64,000 bases of DNA from CANKHA01 sp034668825 (lineage in GTDB: Bacteria; Pseudomonadota; Alphaproteobacteria; Rhizobiales; Xanthobacteraceae), in assembly GCA_034668825.1 (NCBI GenBank), contig JAXDOR010000074.1, forward strand, positions 1 to 64,000, read 5' to 3'. This document shows positions 1 to 8,639 of the stretch, piece by piece (within the stretch, counting starts at the first letter, position 1; each line of letters begins with the position of its first letter). The notes below the pieces were generated by a model. That model made no database searches. It saw only the letters and a program-made list of their open reading frames with translations, and was not told where the DNA came from. The translations under genes and the position numbers were made by a program.

Positions 1-43
1 TAACGGCGCACAACAGCAACAGCGTCGATTTAATCACATTCAT
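1..43 (-). CDS. Partial gene, N-terminus of a probable exported protein (runs off the left edge)
   Basis: Reading the minus strand from 43, an ATG opens MNVIKSTLLLLCAV before the window ends. A lysine followed by a leucine-rich run is the start of a signal peptide or membrane anchor. An AGGGA sits about 8 bases upstream of the ATG, a good ribosome binding site. The rest of the gene is outside the window, so no function can be given. It lies downstream of metW on the same strand, 123 bases away. Confidence 0.5.
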   Translation of the reverse strand, partial: MNVIKSTLLLLCAV

Positions 44-166
44 CCCAAAGGTCCCTGATTGTTGATCTGTCTCTCTGTTGCAATGCAACATCGAGACCGC
101 ACAGGCACGGCGGAGGTGGCGATTTGATGAAGACAATAAGGCGCGACGCCTCAGTTTCCGCGGTCT

Positions 167-835
167 CTACTCGCCGCCGCGGCGGCTCAGCAGGAACACT
201 GCCTGCTCGCCGAACAGGTTCCAGAACCACCACGGCGCATTGAAGCGCAGCGGCTTGCCCCAGGCGTTGAGCGCCACGGCCTTTTCCATCTTGGCGCCGA
301 CCTGCCCGCACAAATGGCGGAAGTCCTTGATGGTGCAGAAGTGAATATTGGGAGTGTCGTACCAGCTATAGGGCAGGTTGTCGGTTTGCGGCATGTGGCC
401 GCCGAATAGGAGTTGCAGCCGGATGCGCCAATGGCCGAAATTCGGAAAAGACACTACCGCATGGCGTCCGATGCGCAGCATGTGCTCGAGCACTTGCCGC
501 GGATGCCGGGTCGCTTGCAGCGTCTGCGACAGGATGACGTAATCGAACGTGTCGTTGGGATAATCGGTGAGATCGGTGTCGGCGTCGCCCTGGATCACCG
601 CGAGTCCCTTGGCGACACATTCATTGACGCCTTCGCGTGAAATCTCGATCCCCCGTCCGTCGACGCCGCGCGTATCGGCGAGAAGGCGCAGCAGCTCGCC
701 ATCGCCGCAGCCGACGTCGAGCACCTTGGCACCCGGCTCGATCATCTGCGCCACCACAAGCAGGTCTATACGCCCGCTGCCCATGGTAGCCGCCGCGTTA
801 GAGAGGGTGAGGTCGCGCTCGAGGGGTGTCAACAT
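167..835 (-). CDS. metW: Methionine biosynthesis protein MetW
   Basis: MetW is a class I methyltransferase-fold protein that accompanies MetX in many proteobacteria and is thought to support homoserine acylation; no methyl acceptor is established. The 222-aa product has the SAM-pocket motif VLDVGCGDGELL near residues 38-49 and a D/N-rich second half typical of the family. It follows metX directly: the metX stop and the metW ATG share one base (TGATG), so the two are translationally coupled. A later in-frame ATG (residue 18, MGSGRIDLL) is a possible alternative start because family members often begin close to the conserved RIDLLVVAQM segment. Confidence 0.92.
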   Translation of the reverse strand: MLTPLERDLTLSNAAATMGSGRIDLLVVAQMIEPGAKVLDVGCGDGELLRLLADTRGVDGRGIEISREGVNECVAKGLAVIQGDADTDLTDYPNDTFDYVILSQTLQATRHPRQVLEHMLRIGRHAVVSFPNFGHWRIRLQLLFGGHMPQTDNLPYSWYDTPNIHFCTIKDFRHLCGQVGAKMEKAVALNAWGKPLRFNAPWWFWNLFGEQAVFLLSRRGGE

Positions 836-2037
836 CAGGCGCCCTTCCCGACCGGCAAACCACGCGCCTTGCCTGCGCCGTCGAGGAAACCTCGTACGAT
901 GGCGAATAGCTCCGGCTCGTCCAGCAGGAAAGCGTCGTGACCCTTGTCGGTCACGATCTCGGCGAAGGAAACGCGCGCGCCCGCCGCGTTCAGCGCATGC
1001 ACGATCGCGCGTGACTCCGAGGTCGGGAATAACCAGTCGCTGGTAAAAGAAATGACGCAGAAACGCGTCTGCGCATCCTTGAAGGCATTGGCCAAGACGC
1101 CGCCGCAGTCGGCGGCGAGATCGAAATAATCCATTGAGCGCGTTAGATAGAGATAAGAATTGGCGTCGAAGCGATCGACGAACGAAATGCCTTGATGGCG
1201 CAGATAGGATTCCACCTCAAAATCGGCATCGAATGAGAAGGTCAGATTCGCCCGGTCCTGAAACTTCCGTCCAAATTTGCGATGCAACGCGGCGTCCGAG
1301 AGATAAGTGATATGCGCGCCCATGCGCGCGACCGCAAGCCCGCGCCGCGGGTCGGTGCCTTCCAGCAGATAGCGTCCGCCGCGCCATTCCGGATCGGCCG
1401 TCACCGCCTGGCGGCCGACTTCGTGGAAGGCGATGTTCTGGGCCGAATGACGCGTGGCGCAGGCGATCGGCAGAGCGGAGAAGACGCGCGCCGGGTAGCT
1501 CGCCGCCCACTGCAACGCTTGCATCCCGCCCATCGAACCGCCGGCAACGGCAAATAAAGAATCGATGCCAAGATGATCGAGCAGCATTGCCTGCGCGCGC
1601 ACCATGTCGCGAATGGTGACAACGGGAAATTCAAGAGCCCATGGCTTGCCCGTCTGCGGATGCGTCGAAGCCGGGCCCGTGGTTCCCATGCAGCCGCCAA
1701 GGACGTTAGGGCAGATGACGAAGTAGCGTTCGGTATCAATCGGGCGGCCCGGACCCACCATGGTTTCCCACCAGCCGGGCTTGCCGGTGACCGGATGCTT
1801 GCTGGCGACATGCTGATCGCCAGTCAGCGCATGACAGACCAGCACCGCATTGGAACGGTGCGGATTGAGCGTGCCATAGGTCTGGTAGGCGATCTGGAAC
1901 GGGGTGAGCTCGAGGCCGGCATCTAGCCGCAGCGGCCGGTCCGGGCCGAAGCGCACGACAAGGGAATCCCGCGGATTATCGGCCTCGCGGGAGGCCCCCG
2001 CTATGTCAGCGGAGGTGCTTAGATCGGCTTCGACCAT
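835..2037 (-). CDS. metX: Homoserine O-acyltransferase MetX
   Basis: Alpha/beta-hydrolase that acylates homoserine (acetyl-CoA or succinyl-CoA) as the first committed step to methionine in the cytoplasm. The nucleophile elbow GGSMGG puts the catalytic serine at residue 168 counted from the chosen ATG; the acid is in the SDWLFP segment and the histidine in KGHDAF near the C-terminus. The chosen ATG at 2037 (MVEADLS) has AAGGGCGG just upstream; the frame stays open to a GTG at 2067, which would add ten low-complexity residues. The acyl donor cannot be read safely, since MetX proteins paired with MetW include both acetyl- and succinyltransferases. Coupled to metW by TGATG. Confidence 0.93.
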   Translation of the reverse strand: MVEADLSTSADIAGASREADNPRDSLVVRFGPDRPLRLDAGLELTPFQIAYQTYGTLNPHRSNAVLVCHALTGDQHVASKHPVTGKPGWWETMVGPGRPIDTERYFVICPNVLGGCMGTTGPASTHPQTGKPWALEFPVVTIRDMVRAQAMLLDHLGIDSLFAVAGGSMGGMQALQWAASYPARVFSALPIACATRHSAQNIAFHEVGRQAVTADPEWRGGRYLLEGTDPRRGLAVARMGAHITYLSDAALHRKFGRKFQDRANLTFSFDADFEVESYLRHQGISFVDRFDANSYLYLTRSMDYFDLAADCGGVLANAFKDAQTRFCVISFTSDWLFPTSESRAIVHALNAAGARVSFAEIVTDKGHDAFLLDEPELFAIVRGFLDGAGKARGLPVGKGA

Positions 2038-2215
2038 TCCGCCCTTGCTCCCACCCGAGGTCAACACCGAGCCCTATACGCCGGCAGCCGGGAGCGGCTT
2101 GAATAGGTTCCGCTCCGTCGTGTCAACGTTTTCTTTGATTTCGGCCCCAGAGCCACCTAACAATCGTCATCCGCAGGGTCTTGCGGCCAAGCCACCATAC
2201 GCCGCGTTGTGTGCC

Positions 2216-3082
2216 ATGTCGAAAATGCCCCGCTCCGATATCTCGTCGCTCGCCGCGCTGCGGACCGAGATCGATCACATCGACGAGACCATGCACGGTC
2301 TGTTGATACAGCGCGGCGAGATTATCGACCGCCTGATCGCGGTGAAGCAGACGCAGGAATCTGGCTCCGCCTTCCGCCCAGCGCGCGAAGCGGAGATGAT
2401 GCGCCGTCTGGTGGACCGGCACCGCGGCATTCTCCCGCTCGATACCGCGGAAAGCATTTGGCGCGTCATCATATCGACCTTCACTTATGTGCAGGCGCCC
2501 TTCGCGGTCCACGCCGACCTGACCGCCAGCGACGCGGCGATGCGCGATTCCGCGCGATTCCATTTCGGCTTCACCGTGCCCTTCGTCCCGCATATGGGGG
2601 CCTCCGGCGTGGTCGCCGCCGTTTCCGAATCCCGCGGCGACCTTGGATTGGTTGGCGCGGTCGGCGGCGCCGGAGCGTGGTGGAACGCGCTCGAATTCGA
2701 CAGCGCGCCGAAGATCATCGCCCGGCTACCTTTTGTCGACCGCGCCGACCATCCGGCAGCGCTGCCGGTTTTCGTCATCTCGCGTGTCGCTCCGGAGGCC
2801 ATGGTACCGGACGTTGAAGTGTGGAGCGTCCGCGTTTCCGGCTGGGGTGCCGAGGCGGCGCGCGCCATCTCGCAATTCGCAGGCATGATCGCGGTGCCGG
2901 ACAGCGCTTTCGATGGAGCGGCCCTGCTGGTCTCGGTGCCGCGAGGGTTAAGCTTTGCCAAAGTCGCCGACGCCCTGGTCAAAGCGGGAGCTTCGGTACG
3001 TTCCTCGGCCCTCGTCGGAAGCCACGCGACCCGCTATACCGTCCCGGCCGCCGGCGCCCAGCCGACTCCGACCGGGCGCTAA
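2216..3082 (+). CDS. Chorismate mutase (AroQ type) with a C-terminal extra domain
   Basis: Residues about 8-95 form an AroQ-class chorismate mutase: LRTEIDHIDETMHGLLIQRGEIID, then an arginine/lysine-rich helix, FRPAREAEMMRRL and a third helix, the pattern of the E. coli P-protein mutase. It converts chorismate to prephenate, matching the tyrC-type dehydrogenase two genes down. The remaining 190 residues are an additional domain; the segment VVAAVSESRGDLGLVGAV looks like the type II periplasmic-binding fold used by prephenate dehydratases, but the dehydratase catalytic TRF motif is not seen. ATG at 2216 is chosen because the homology begins just after it; ATG at 2225 is an alternative. Divergent from metX; first of a three-gene run with hisC and tyrC. 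Confidence 0.85.
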   Translation: MSKMPRSDISSLAALRTEIDHIDETMHGLLIQRGEIIDRLIAVKQTQESGSAFRPAREAEMMRRLVDRHRGILPLDTAESIWRVIISTFTYVQAPFAVHADLTASDAAMRDSARFHFGFTVPFVPHMGASGVVAAVSESRGDLGLVGAVGGAGAWWNALEFDSAPKIIARLPFVDRADHPAALPVFVISRVAPEAMVPDVEVWSVRVSGWGAEAARAISQFAGMIAVPDSAFDGAALLVSVPRGLSFAKVADALVKAGASVRSSALVGSHATRYTVPAAGAQPTPTGR

Positions 3083-3126
3083 CCTTCAATTCCCGTCTCC
3101 CGCATGCGCGGAAGAAGAGTTGGTCG

Positions 3127-4233
3127 ATGCCCATTTCATCGCGCCCACAGCCGCGCCCCGGCGTGCTCGACATCCAAGCGTATGTGCCGGGCAAGAGCAC
3201 GGCGCCGGGCGGCGCGCGGGTATTCAATTTGTCCTCGAACGAGACGCCGCTCGGGCCGAGCCCGCAGGCGCTCACAGCCTATCGCGACGCCGTAGGCCAA
3301 TTGCAGGATTACCCTGAGGGCTCGGCGCGAAAGTTGCGCGAGGCAATCGGGCGGAGCTTCGGCCTCGATCCCGCGCGCATCGTCTGCGGTGCGGGCTCCG
3401 ATGATCTGCTCAACCTGCTGGCGCATGCCTATCTCGCGCCGGGCGACGAGGCGATCTACACCAAACACGGCTTTAGTATCTATCCGATCTTCACTCTCGC
3501 CGCCGGCGGCAAGCCAGTAGTGGCACCGGAGAAAAATTACACAGCGGATGTCGATGCAATCCTTGCGGCGGTAACCGATCGCACCCGCATCGTCTTTGTT
3601 GCCAACCCGAACAACCCGACCGGCACCTATGTGCCTTTCGATGAGATACGGCGCTTGCACAGCGCACTGCCACCCCATGTCCTGCTCGTGCTCGACGCCG
3701 CTTATGCGGAATACGTCAGCCGCAACGATTACGAATCCGGCATCGAATTGGTGGCGACCTCCGATAACACGGTGATGACGCGGACGTTCTCCAAGATCCA
3801 TGGCCTCGCCGCGCTGCGGCTTGGCTGGATGTATGGTCCTGCGGCCGTCGTTGACGCAGTCAACCGCATCCGCGGACCGTTCAACGTCAATACACCGGCG
3901 ATGCTCGCCGGAATCGCGGCGATTGAAGACACGGCGCACATCGAGACTTCCCGCGCCCATAACGCGCGCTGGCTGCCTTGGCTGACGGAAGAGATCCGCA
4001 ACCTCGGCCTGGAGGTGACGCCAAGCGTGGCCAATTTCGTGCTGATCCATTTCCCGACGACAAAGGGGCGCACCGCCCAGGACGCGGACCAATTCCTGTT
4101 GTCTCGCGGGCTGATCCTGCGGCAGGTCGGAACCTACCATCTGCCGAACGCGCTGCGGCTGACCGTCGGCACCGAGGAGGCCAATCGACTGGTGGTCAAG
4201 GCGCTGGCGGAATTCATGGCGAAGAAGACGTGA
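3127..4233 (+). CDS. hisC: Histidinol-phosphate aminotransferase HisC
   Basis: Fold-type I PLP aminotransferase, 368 aa, the usual HisC length. It makes histidinol phosphate and, in this gene context, may also transaminate aromatic intermediates. Visible are the N-terminal LSSNETPLGPS substrate loop (35-45), CGAGSDD cofactor-phosphate loop, NPNNPTGT (about 160-167), the LDAAYAEY segment with the PLP-ring aspartate, and TRTFSKIHGLAALRLG with the Schiff-base lysine at 223. The ATG at 3127 begins 44 bases after the chorismate mutase stop. Placement between chorismate mutase and the prephenate dehydrogenase is the standard alphaproteobacterial arrangement. Confidence 0.93.
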   Translation: MPISSRPQPRPGVLDIQAYVPGKSTAPGGARVFNLSSNETPLGPSPQALTAYRDAVGQLQDYPEGSARKLREAIGRSFGLDPARIVCGAGSDDLLNLLAHAYLAPGDEAIYTKHGFSIYPIFTLAAGGKPVVAPEKNYTADVDAILAAVTDRTRIVFVANPNNPTGTYVPFDEIRRLHSALPPHVLLVLDAAYAEYVSRNDYESGIELVATSDNTVMTRTFSKIHGLAALRLGWMYGPAAVVDAVNRIRGPFNVNTPAMLAGIAAIEDTAHIETSRAHNARWLPWLTEEIRNLGLEVTPSVANFVLIHFPTTKGRTAQDADQFLLSRGLILRQVGTYHLPNALRLTVGTEEANRLVVKALAEFMAKKT

Positions 4234-4247
4234 ACGCAGGCAAACCC

Positions 4248-5183
4248 ATGTTCAACCGCCTCGCGCTGATCGGCGTCGGCCTGATCGGCTCCTCGATCGC
4301 GCGGGCAGCGCGCTCGCAGGGCGTTGTTGGCTCGATCGTCGCCACCGCGCGCTCGGCGCAGACGCGCAAGCGCGTGCAAGAACTCGGCATCGCCGACAAA
4401 GTGGCCGACACCAACGCCGAAGCGGTCGAGGATGCCGATCTCATCATTGTCTGTATTCCCGTCGGCGCCAGCGGCGCTGTCGCCAAGGAAATCGGGCCGC
4501 ACCTTAAAGCGGGCGCCATCGTTTCCGACGTCGGTTCGGTGAAGGGCTCGGTGCTGCGCGATATGGCTCCGCATCTGCCGAACAATGTGCATTTCATCCC
4601 CGCGCATCCCGTCGCCGGCACGGAATATTCCGGGCCCGACGCGGGATTCGCCGAGCTTTTCGTGGACCGCTGGTGCATTCTCACTCCGCCCGAGAATGCG
4701 GATGCGCAAGCGGTTGAGAAGCTGAAAACCTTCTGGACGCGGCTCGGCGCCAATGTCGAAACGATGCCGGCCGATCACCACGACCTCGTCCTCGGCATCA
4801 CCAGCCATCTGCCACACCTGATCGCCTACACGATTGTCGGCACGGCCGACGAGCTATCCGAAGTGACGCGTTCGGAAGTGCTTAAATTCTCGGCCGGCGG
4901 CTTCCGCGATTTCACCCGTATCGCTGCTTCCGATCCGACCATGTGGCGCGATATCTTTCTCGCCAACAAGGATGCGGTGCTGGAGATGCTCGGCCGCTTC
5001 AACGAGGACCTCTCCGCGCTGACCCGTGCCATGCGCGCGGGCGACGGCGAGGCACTGTTCGAGCATTTCACGCGCACGCGCGCGATCCGCAAAGGCATCG
5101 TCGAAATCGGTCAGGATTCACCCGCGCCGGATTTCGGCCGCCCACATCCGCATTTGTCCGATGAAGCGGCGAAAAAAACCTAA
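4248..5183 (+). CDS. tyrC: Prephenate/arogenate dehydrogenase
   Basis: NAD(P)-dependent oxidative decarboxylase for tyrosine synthesis, 311 aa. The Rossmann motif GVGLIG is at residues 9-14, and the conserved HPVAGTEYSGP segment carries the substrate histidine at 120. ITSHLPH and GGFRDFTRIAASDP, hallmarks of the helical dimerisation domain, follow. The ATG at 4248 has an AGG seven bases upstream; a GTG at 4230 that overlaps the hisC stop (GTGA) is a possible coupled start six codons earlier. The 3' end overlaps the convergent DUF2125 gene by four bases. Confidence 0.9.
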   Translation: MFNRLALIGVGLIGSSIARAARSQGVVGSIVATARSAQTRKRVQELGIADKVADTNAEAVEDADLIIVCIPVGASGAVAKEIGPHLKAGAIVSDVGSVKGSVLRDMAPHLPNNVHFIPAHPVAGTEYSGPDAGFAELFVDRWCILTPPENADAQAVEKLKTFWTRLGANVETMPADHHDLVLGITSHLPHLIAYTIVGTADELSEVTRSEVLKFSAGGFRDFTRIAASDPTMWRDIFLANKDAVLEMLGRFNEDLSALTRAMRAGDGEALFEHFTRTRAIRKGIVEIGQDSPAPDFGRPHPHLSDEAAKKT

Positions 5184-6304
5184 AACAGTGGGCTGACTTG
5201 GCCGACCGGAACCGCGCCGAGAAACATATTGCCGTCGGTGAAACGCAGCGGCAGCACCACCGCGCGCCGGCCTTCGAGCTGCGTCTGTTCGCCGAGGAGG
5301 CCAATACCAGCGGCAATGCTGGAGGCATTGTTGCGCGCGATATTGCCCAATCCGGGCGCGAGCCGGTCGAGCGCCCCGGCGACGCGGTCGACCCCGCCTC
5401 CCGGCGCGGTCAGGCGCTCAAGCCCCAACGCCGGCAGCAAGCGCTCCAGGCCGGCAACGGTGACGAGAAGCTGGCCATCGAGACGGCCACTCGCCGTCAG
5501 GCCCAGGGAGCCGGTGGCGATGGCGATCGACTCGCCTTGCTGCACCCGAGCGTGGCTGACATCGATGCGGCCACCCGCCGCCTGAATTTCACGAAAGCGA
5601 TCCGGCCATGGCTTCGGTGAGAAATCCTTCAGGCCGCGGAGGCGAAAAGTAATATCCGCGTCAAAGGGCAGCCCTGCCAGGGGATTAATGCTCGGCGCAG
5701 TCGCGCTGGCAAGCCGCAACACCAGATCGATGATGGGATTGTCGGCAGCGGAGCCTTCAACAATACGACCGTGGACTTCGGCATGGGCGGCTTTGAACAA
5801 CGTCTCCCTGGCCGATCCCGCGACCCGATCAAATAAAGGTTCATCGATGGCAATCGAGGCACGCTCGGGCAGCACCGGGCCACCGCGCACGCTGCTCTGC
5901 AGGAGCTTCCAGTCGGCGATGAATTGCGGTGATCCGCCCGGCTCGGCCATCGTCAGCGGGCCGGTGAATTCACTGATCAGGAGGCTCGGCTGATAAATCT
6001 GGGCGGCGACCAGAAGGCCGGCGGTCTTCAGCAAAACGGTTGGCTGCCCGCTGCGCCATTCCATGGTCGCCGGATCGCAGTGCAGTTCGATGCGGAAGGG
6101 GAAGCCGTCTATACTCTGCGAGCCGCAGCTATAGATGCGGCCGGCCTTGGCTTCGCGCTCGAACCAACCAGCGAGAGTTTTTTGCGCCACCCCCGAGGCA
6201 TAAAACCATAACCCGCACCAGCCCACCGCAAGCACGGCCAAGCCGACCAGCACAAGAATGAGCGGCCAAGGTCGCCGGCGCGGCATAAGGAGGGGATGGC
6301 TCAT
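5180..6304 (-). CDS. DUF2125 family protein, membrane-anchored periplasmic
   Basis: Alphaproteobacterial family of unknown function, 374 aa. One N-terminal membrane segment (about 14-36, after MPRRRPWP) anchors a long beta-rich domain that would face the periplasm. Family features visible are YSCGSQSIDGFPFRIELHC (two cysteines about 60-76) and repeated short strands. The C-terminus ends PLRFTDGNMFLGAVPVGQVSPLF. The lone position, convergent with tyrC and divergent from chaC, gives no functional hint. Its overall look recalls AsmA/DUF945-like envelope proteins, but this is only a resemblance. Confidence 0.8.
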   Translation of the reverse strand: MSHPLLMPRRRPWPLILVLVGLAVLAVGWCGLWFYASGVAQKTLAGWFEREAKAGRIYSCGSQSIDGFPFRIELHCDPATMEWRSGQPTVLLKTAGLLVAAQIYQPSLLISEFTGPLTMAEPGGSPQFIADWKLLQSSVRGGPVLPERASIAIDEPLFDRVAGSARETLFKAAHAEVHGRIVEGSAADNPIIDLVLRLASATAPSINPLAGLPFDADITFRLRGLKDFSPKPWPDRFREIQAAGGRIDVSHARVQQGESIAIATGSLGLTASGRLDGQLLVTVAGLERLLPALGLERLTAPGGGVDRVAGALDRLAPGLGNIARNNASSIAAGIGLLGEQTQLEGRRAVVLPLRFTDGNMFLGAVPVGQVSPLF

Positions 6305-6464
6305 GCGGAGTGTCCATCATTGCGAAGACGGGGGAGTTTTCCGGCGAATGCTCCCTAATGTCCAGAGCGTTGCGTCAGATCGTTTGTGCTGTTAGGCGAG
6401 CGGCCATGGGCTGCCGCCTCAGTATCTTCTGATGTCCGGCTGAGAACCCGTCCTAAAAGCCGCC

Positions 6465-7037
6465 ATGGACCCGACTTTTGATCAACTTCCGGAGGACTTA
6501 TGGGTATTCGCCTATGGTTCGCTGATGTGGCGGCCGGGCTTCGAGTTTATCGAGCGGGCCCCCGCGCGGGTAATCGGCGCGCATCGGGGCCTTTGCGTCC
6601 TCTCCCACGTCCATCGCGGGACCCCTGAACAGCCCGGCCTGGTCCTGGGACTCGATCGGGGCGGCACCTGCCGCGGCCTCGCCTTTCGCATCGCCGCGCC
6701 ACTGCGGGCACAAACGCTGTCCTATCTGCGTGCCCGTGAGCAGGTGACCAACGTATACCGCGAATGCCTACGCTCGGCATGGCTGCTCGGAGAGCCGGAA
6801 CGGCGGGTGGAGGCGCTTTGCTACGTCGTCGATCGCGGCCATCCGCAATATGCCGGACGGCTTTCGCTGGACGAGCAGCTTCATTTAGTGCGGCAAGGCC
6901 ACGGTCATGCGGGGCCCAACCGCGAATATGTATTATCAACGGTGAAGGAACTGGAGGCGCAGGGATTCCGCGACGCCAATTTGCATTTGTTGGCGGAACG
7001 CCTCAAGGGCACCCACGAAAGCAAGGCGGCCACTTAA
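6465..7037 (+). CDS. chaC: Gamma-glutamylcyclotransferase, ChaC family
   Basis: Cytoplasmic enzyme that cleaves glutathione to 5-oxoproline and Cys-Gly. The 190-aa protein has the diagnostic FAYGSLMWRPGF at residues 15-26 (YGSL binds the gamma-glutamyl group), the CVLSHVHRGTPEQPGLVLGL strand pair and LRAREQVTNVYRE with the likely catalytic glutamate. Length fits the ChaC clade rather than the shorter GGCT clade. Single gene, convergent with the acyltransferase (8-base gap). Confidence 0.9.
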   Translation: MDPTFDQLPEDLWVFAYGSLMWRPGFEFIERAPARVIGAHRGLCVLSHVHRGTPEQPGLVLGLDRGGTCRGLAFRIAAPLRAQTLSYLRAREQVTNVYRECLRSAWLLGEPERRVEALCYVVDRGHPQYAGRLSLDEQLHLVRQGHGHAGPNREYVLSTVKELEAQGFRDANLHLLAERLKGTHESKAAT

Positions 7038-7045
7038 ATTAGCTA

Positions 7046-7807
7046 TTACCGTTGCGAGACTGGCTCATATCCCGCTGCGCGTAGCTCGCGCTCGCCTTCC
7101 GCCACCAGCCGCGCCGTCGCGGTTTCGATTTCGTTGCGCAGGCGCTCAGCGAAAACTTGCTTGTCGAGCCCAGGCGGAATCGGATCGAGAATCTCGACGC
7201 GAATCGTACCGGGGAAGCGGCGGAATGAGCGCCGCGGCCAAAATAATCCTGAATTGAGCGCCACCGGCACACAGGGCACTCCCATCTCGGCATAGAGGTG
7301 TGCCGCGCCGAATTTGTATTTGGGCTCCGCACCGGCCGGACGGCGGGTACCTTCAGGAAAAATGATGAGCTGACGACCGCGGCCGATCTCAAAGCGCGCG
7401 CGCTCGGTCATGGCTGCGAGCGCCGGCCCGCGCGCACCGCGGTTGACGGGAATCATATCGCCTTTCCATAGGCACCAGCCGAACACGGGAATCCACATCA
7501 ACTCGCGCTTCAGGATGAAAATCGGATCATGGACGACGGCCAATAACGCGAAGGTTTCCCACATCGACTGGTGCTTGGCGGCGAGGATATAGGCGCCATG
7601 CGGCAGCTTCTCCAGACCCTGAATGTCGAGCTTAACACCCGCCGTGATCCGCAGCAGCCATACGCTGGTTCTCGCCCAGGATTTAGCGACGGCAACAACA
7701 TAATAATAAGACGGCATCAGCAAAGCCGGCAGCTCCACCAACAAGTGGAGTAGCAGGTTCAAATAGAACAGAACGTTGAAAATGATGGAGCGAACAATGA
7801 CCAGCAC
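7046..7807 (-). CDS. plsC: 1-acyl-sn-glycerol-3-phosphate acyltransferase (PlsC family)
   Basis: Membrane-bound acyltransferase making phosphatidate from lysophosphatidate. An N-terminal hydrophobic stretch (about 4-45) precedes the catalytic motif I, AAKHQSMWETFAL, with H79 and E84 in place of the more usual H-x4-D. Motif III FPEGTRRPAG (150-159) and motif IV VPVALNSG follow. It is last in the ftsE-ftsX-ydcF-plsC run on the minus strand, 20 bases after the ydcF-like gene. The exact acyl acceptor is inferred from family only. Confidence 0.87.
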   Translation of the reverse strand: MLVIVRSIIFNVLFYLNLLLHLLVELPALLMPSYYYVVAVAKSWARTSVWLLRITAGVKLDIQGLEKLPHGAYILAAKHQSMWETFALLAVVHDPIFILKRELMWIPVFGWCLWKGDMIPVNRGARGPALAAMTERARFEIGRGRQLIIFPEGTRRPAGAEPKYKFGAAHLYAEMGVPCVPVALNSGLFWPRRSFRRFPGTIRVEILDPIPPGLDKQVFAERLRNEIETATARLVAEGERELRAAGYEPVSQR

Positions 7808-7827
7808 GGAGCAACCCTATTGCCGGA

Positions 7828-8598
7828 CTACCGAAGCCGGTGCGGGGAGATACCAGGATGCAGGTCGGAAAACCGGCCCGGGTTGGTGGCTGTGGAAGCC
7901 GGATCGATCCGCATCCGCACCACGGCGACGATGTACTTCAGATATTCGGAAATGAGAAGCTTCGTGGTCGACCCATGCGACCACCACGGCTCGGTCCGCG
8001 ACTTTTCCGTAACCACGGGGAATGGAATCAGGGTGACGTCGGGAAGCTGGTGCGCGAGTTCGGCCATGGCGCGCGGCATGTGGTAGGCGGACGTGACGAT
8101 GATCAAGGAACGGAACCCGCGCTTTTCCGTCCACTTCCTGGTCTCGATAGCGTTCCCGAGCGTGTTGACGGCCGAGCGATCAAGATCGACGCAGCAGGCG
8201 AACTTTTTCTCATATTCAGGCATCAGCCGCGAGAGTTCCCCCGGGCTGGTGGCCGGATAGACGCCGGTAATGAGCAGATGGCGCCCGCGCCCGGAGGCGA
8301 GAAGCTCGATGGCGTCGTTGATCCGCGATGCGCCGCCGGTCAAGACGACAATCCCATCGGCATTGCGGTCGAGAGTGACCTCCTCTACGGGAACCCGGGC
8401 GACGAACCAGAAAAAGCCGGCGGGAAGAGCGACCGCGACCACTCCCGCTATTAGGGCCACGACGAGAGCAAATTTTCGCCCAAGCCACGTGACAAGGCCG
8501 CGCCGCGCCGGAGCTTCCGCCGGCGGGTCATTACCCGCGGGGCTTCCATTATTGCTTGATCGAACGACCGGCATCGGCCCTTCACCCGGCCTTTCCAT
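7828..8598 (-). CDS. YdcF/SanA-like DUF218 membrane protein
   Basis: DUF218 proteins have a conserved, probably envelope-facing domain implicated in cell-wall or ECA-related steps; biochemical role unclear. A proline-rich head is followed by one membrane segment (about 40-63) and the DUF218 core: DGIVVLTGGASRINDAIELL, HLLITGVYP, DRSAVNTLGNAIETRKW, LIIVTSAYHMPRA. The frame is open further upstream into ftsX, so the start is uncertain; ATG at 8598 is used, with ATG at 8574 (MPVVRSSNN) close behind a purine-rich GGTGAAGGG. Position after ftsX is conserved in Rhizobiales. Confidence 0.82.
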   Translation of the reverse strand: MERPGEGPMPVVRSSNNGSPAGNDPPAEAPARRGLVTWLGRKFALVVALIAGVVAVALPAGFFWFVARVPVEEVTLDRNADGIVVLTGGASRINDAIELLASGRGRHLLITGVYPATSPGELSRLMPEYEKKFACCVDLDRSAVNTLGNAIETRKWTEKRGFRSLIIVTSAYHMPRAMAELAHQLPDVTLIPFPVVTEKSRTEPWWSHGSTTKLLISEYLKYIVAVVRMRIDPASTATNPGRFSDLHPGISPHRLR

Positions 8599-8639
8599 AG
8601 GGACAAAATACCATGGCGAGCGAGTAATTGCTTGAACGC

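Noticed and set aside
2038..2215. SAM-II riboswitch ahead of metX
   Set aside because: The position is right for alphaproteobacteria, but the conserved TTAAACA and CTAAAG elements of SAM-II are not found on the minus strand; only a vague GGTGGCT...GGCC resemblance remains.
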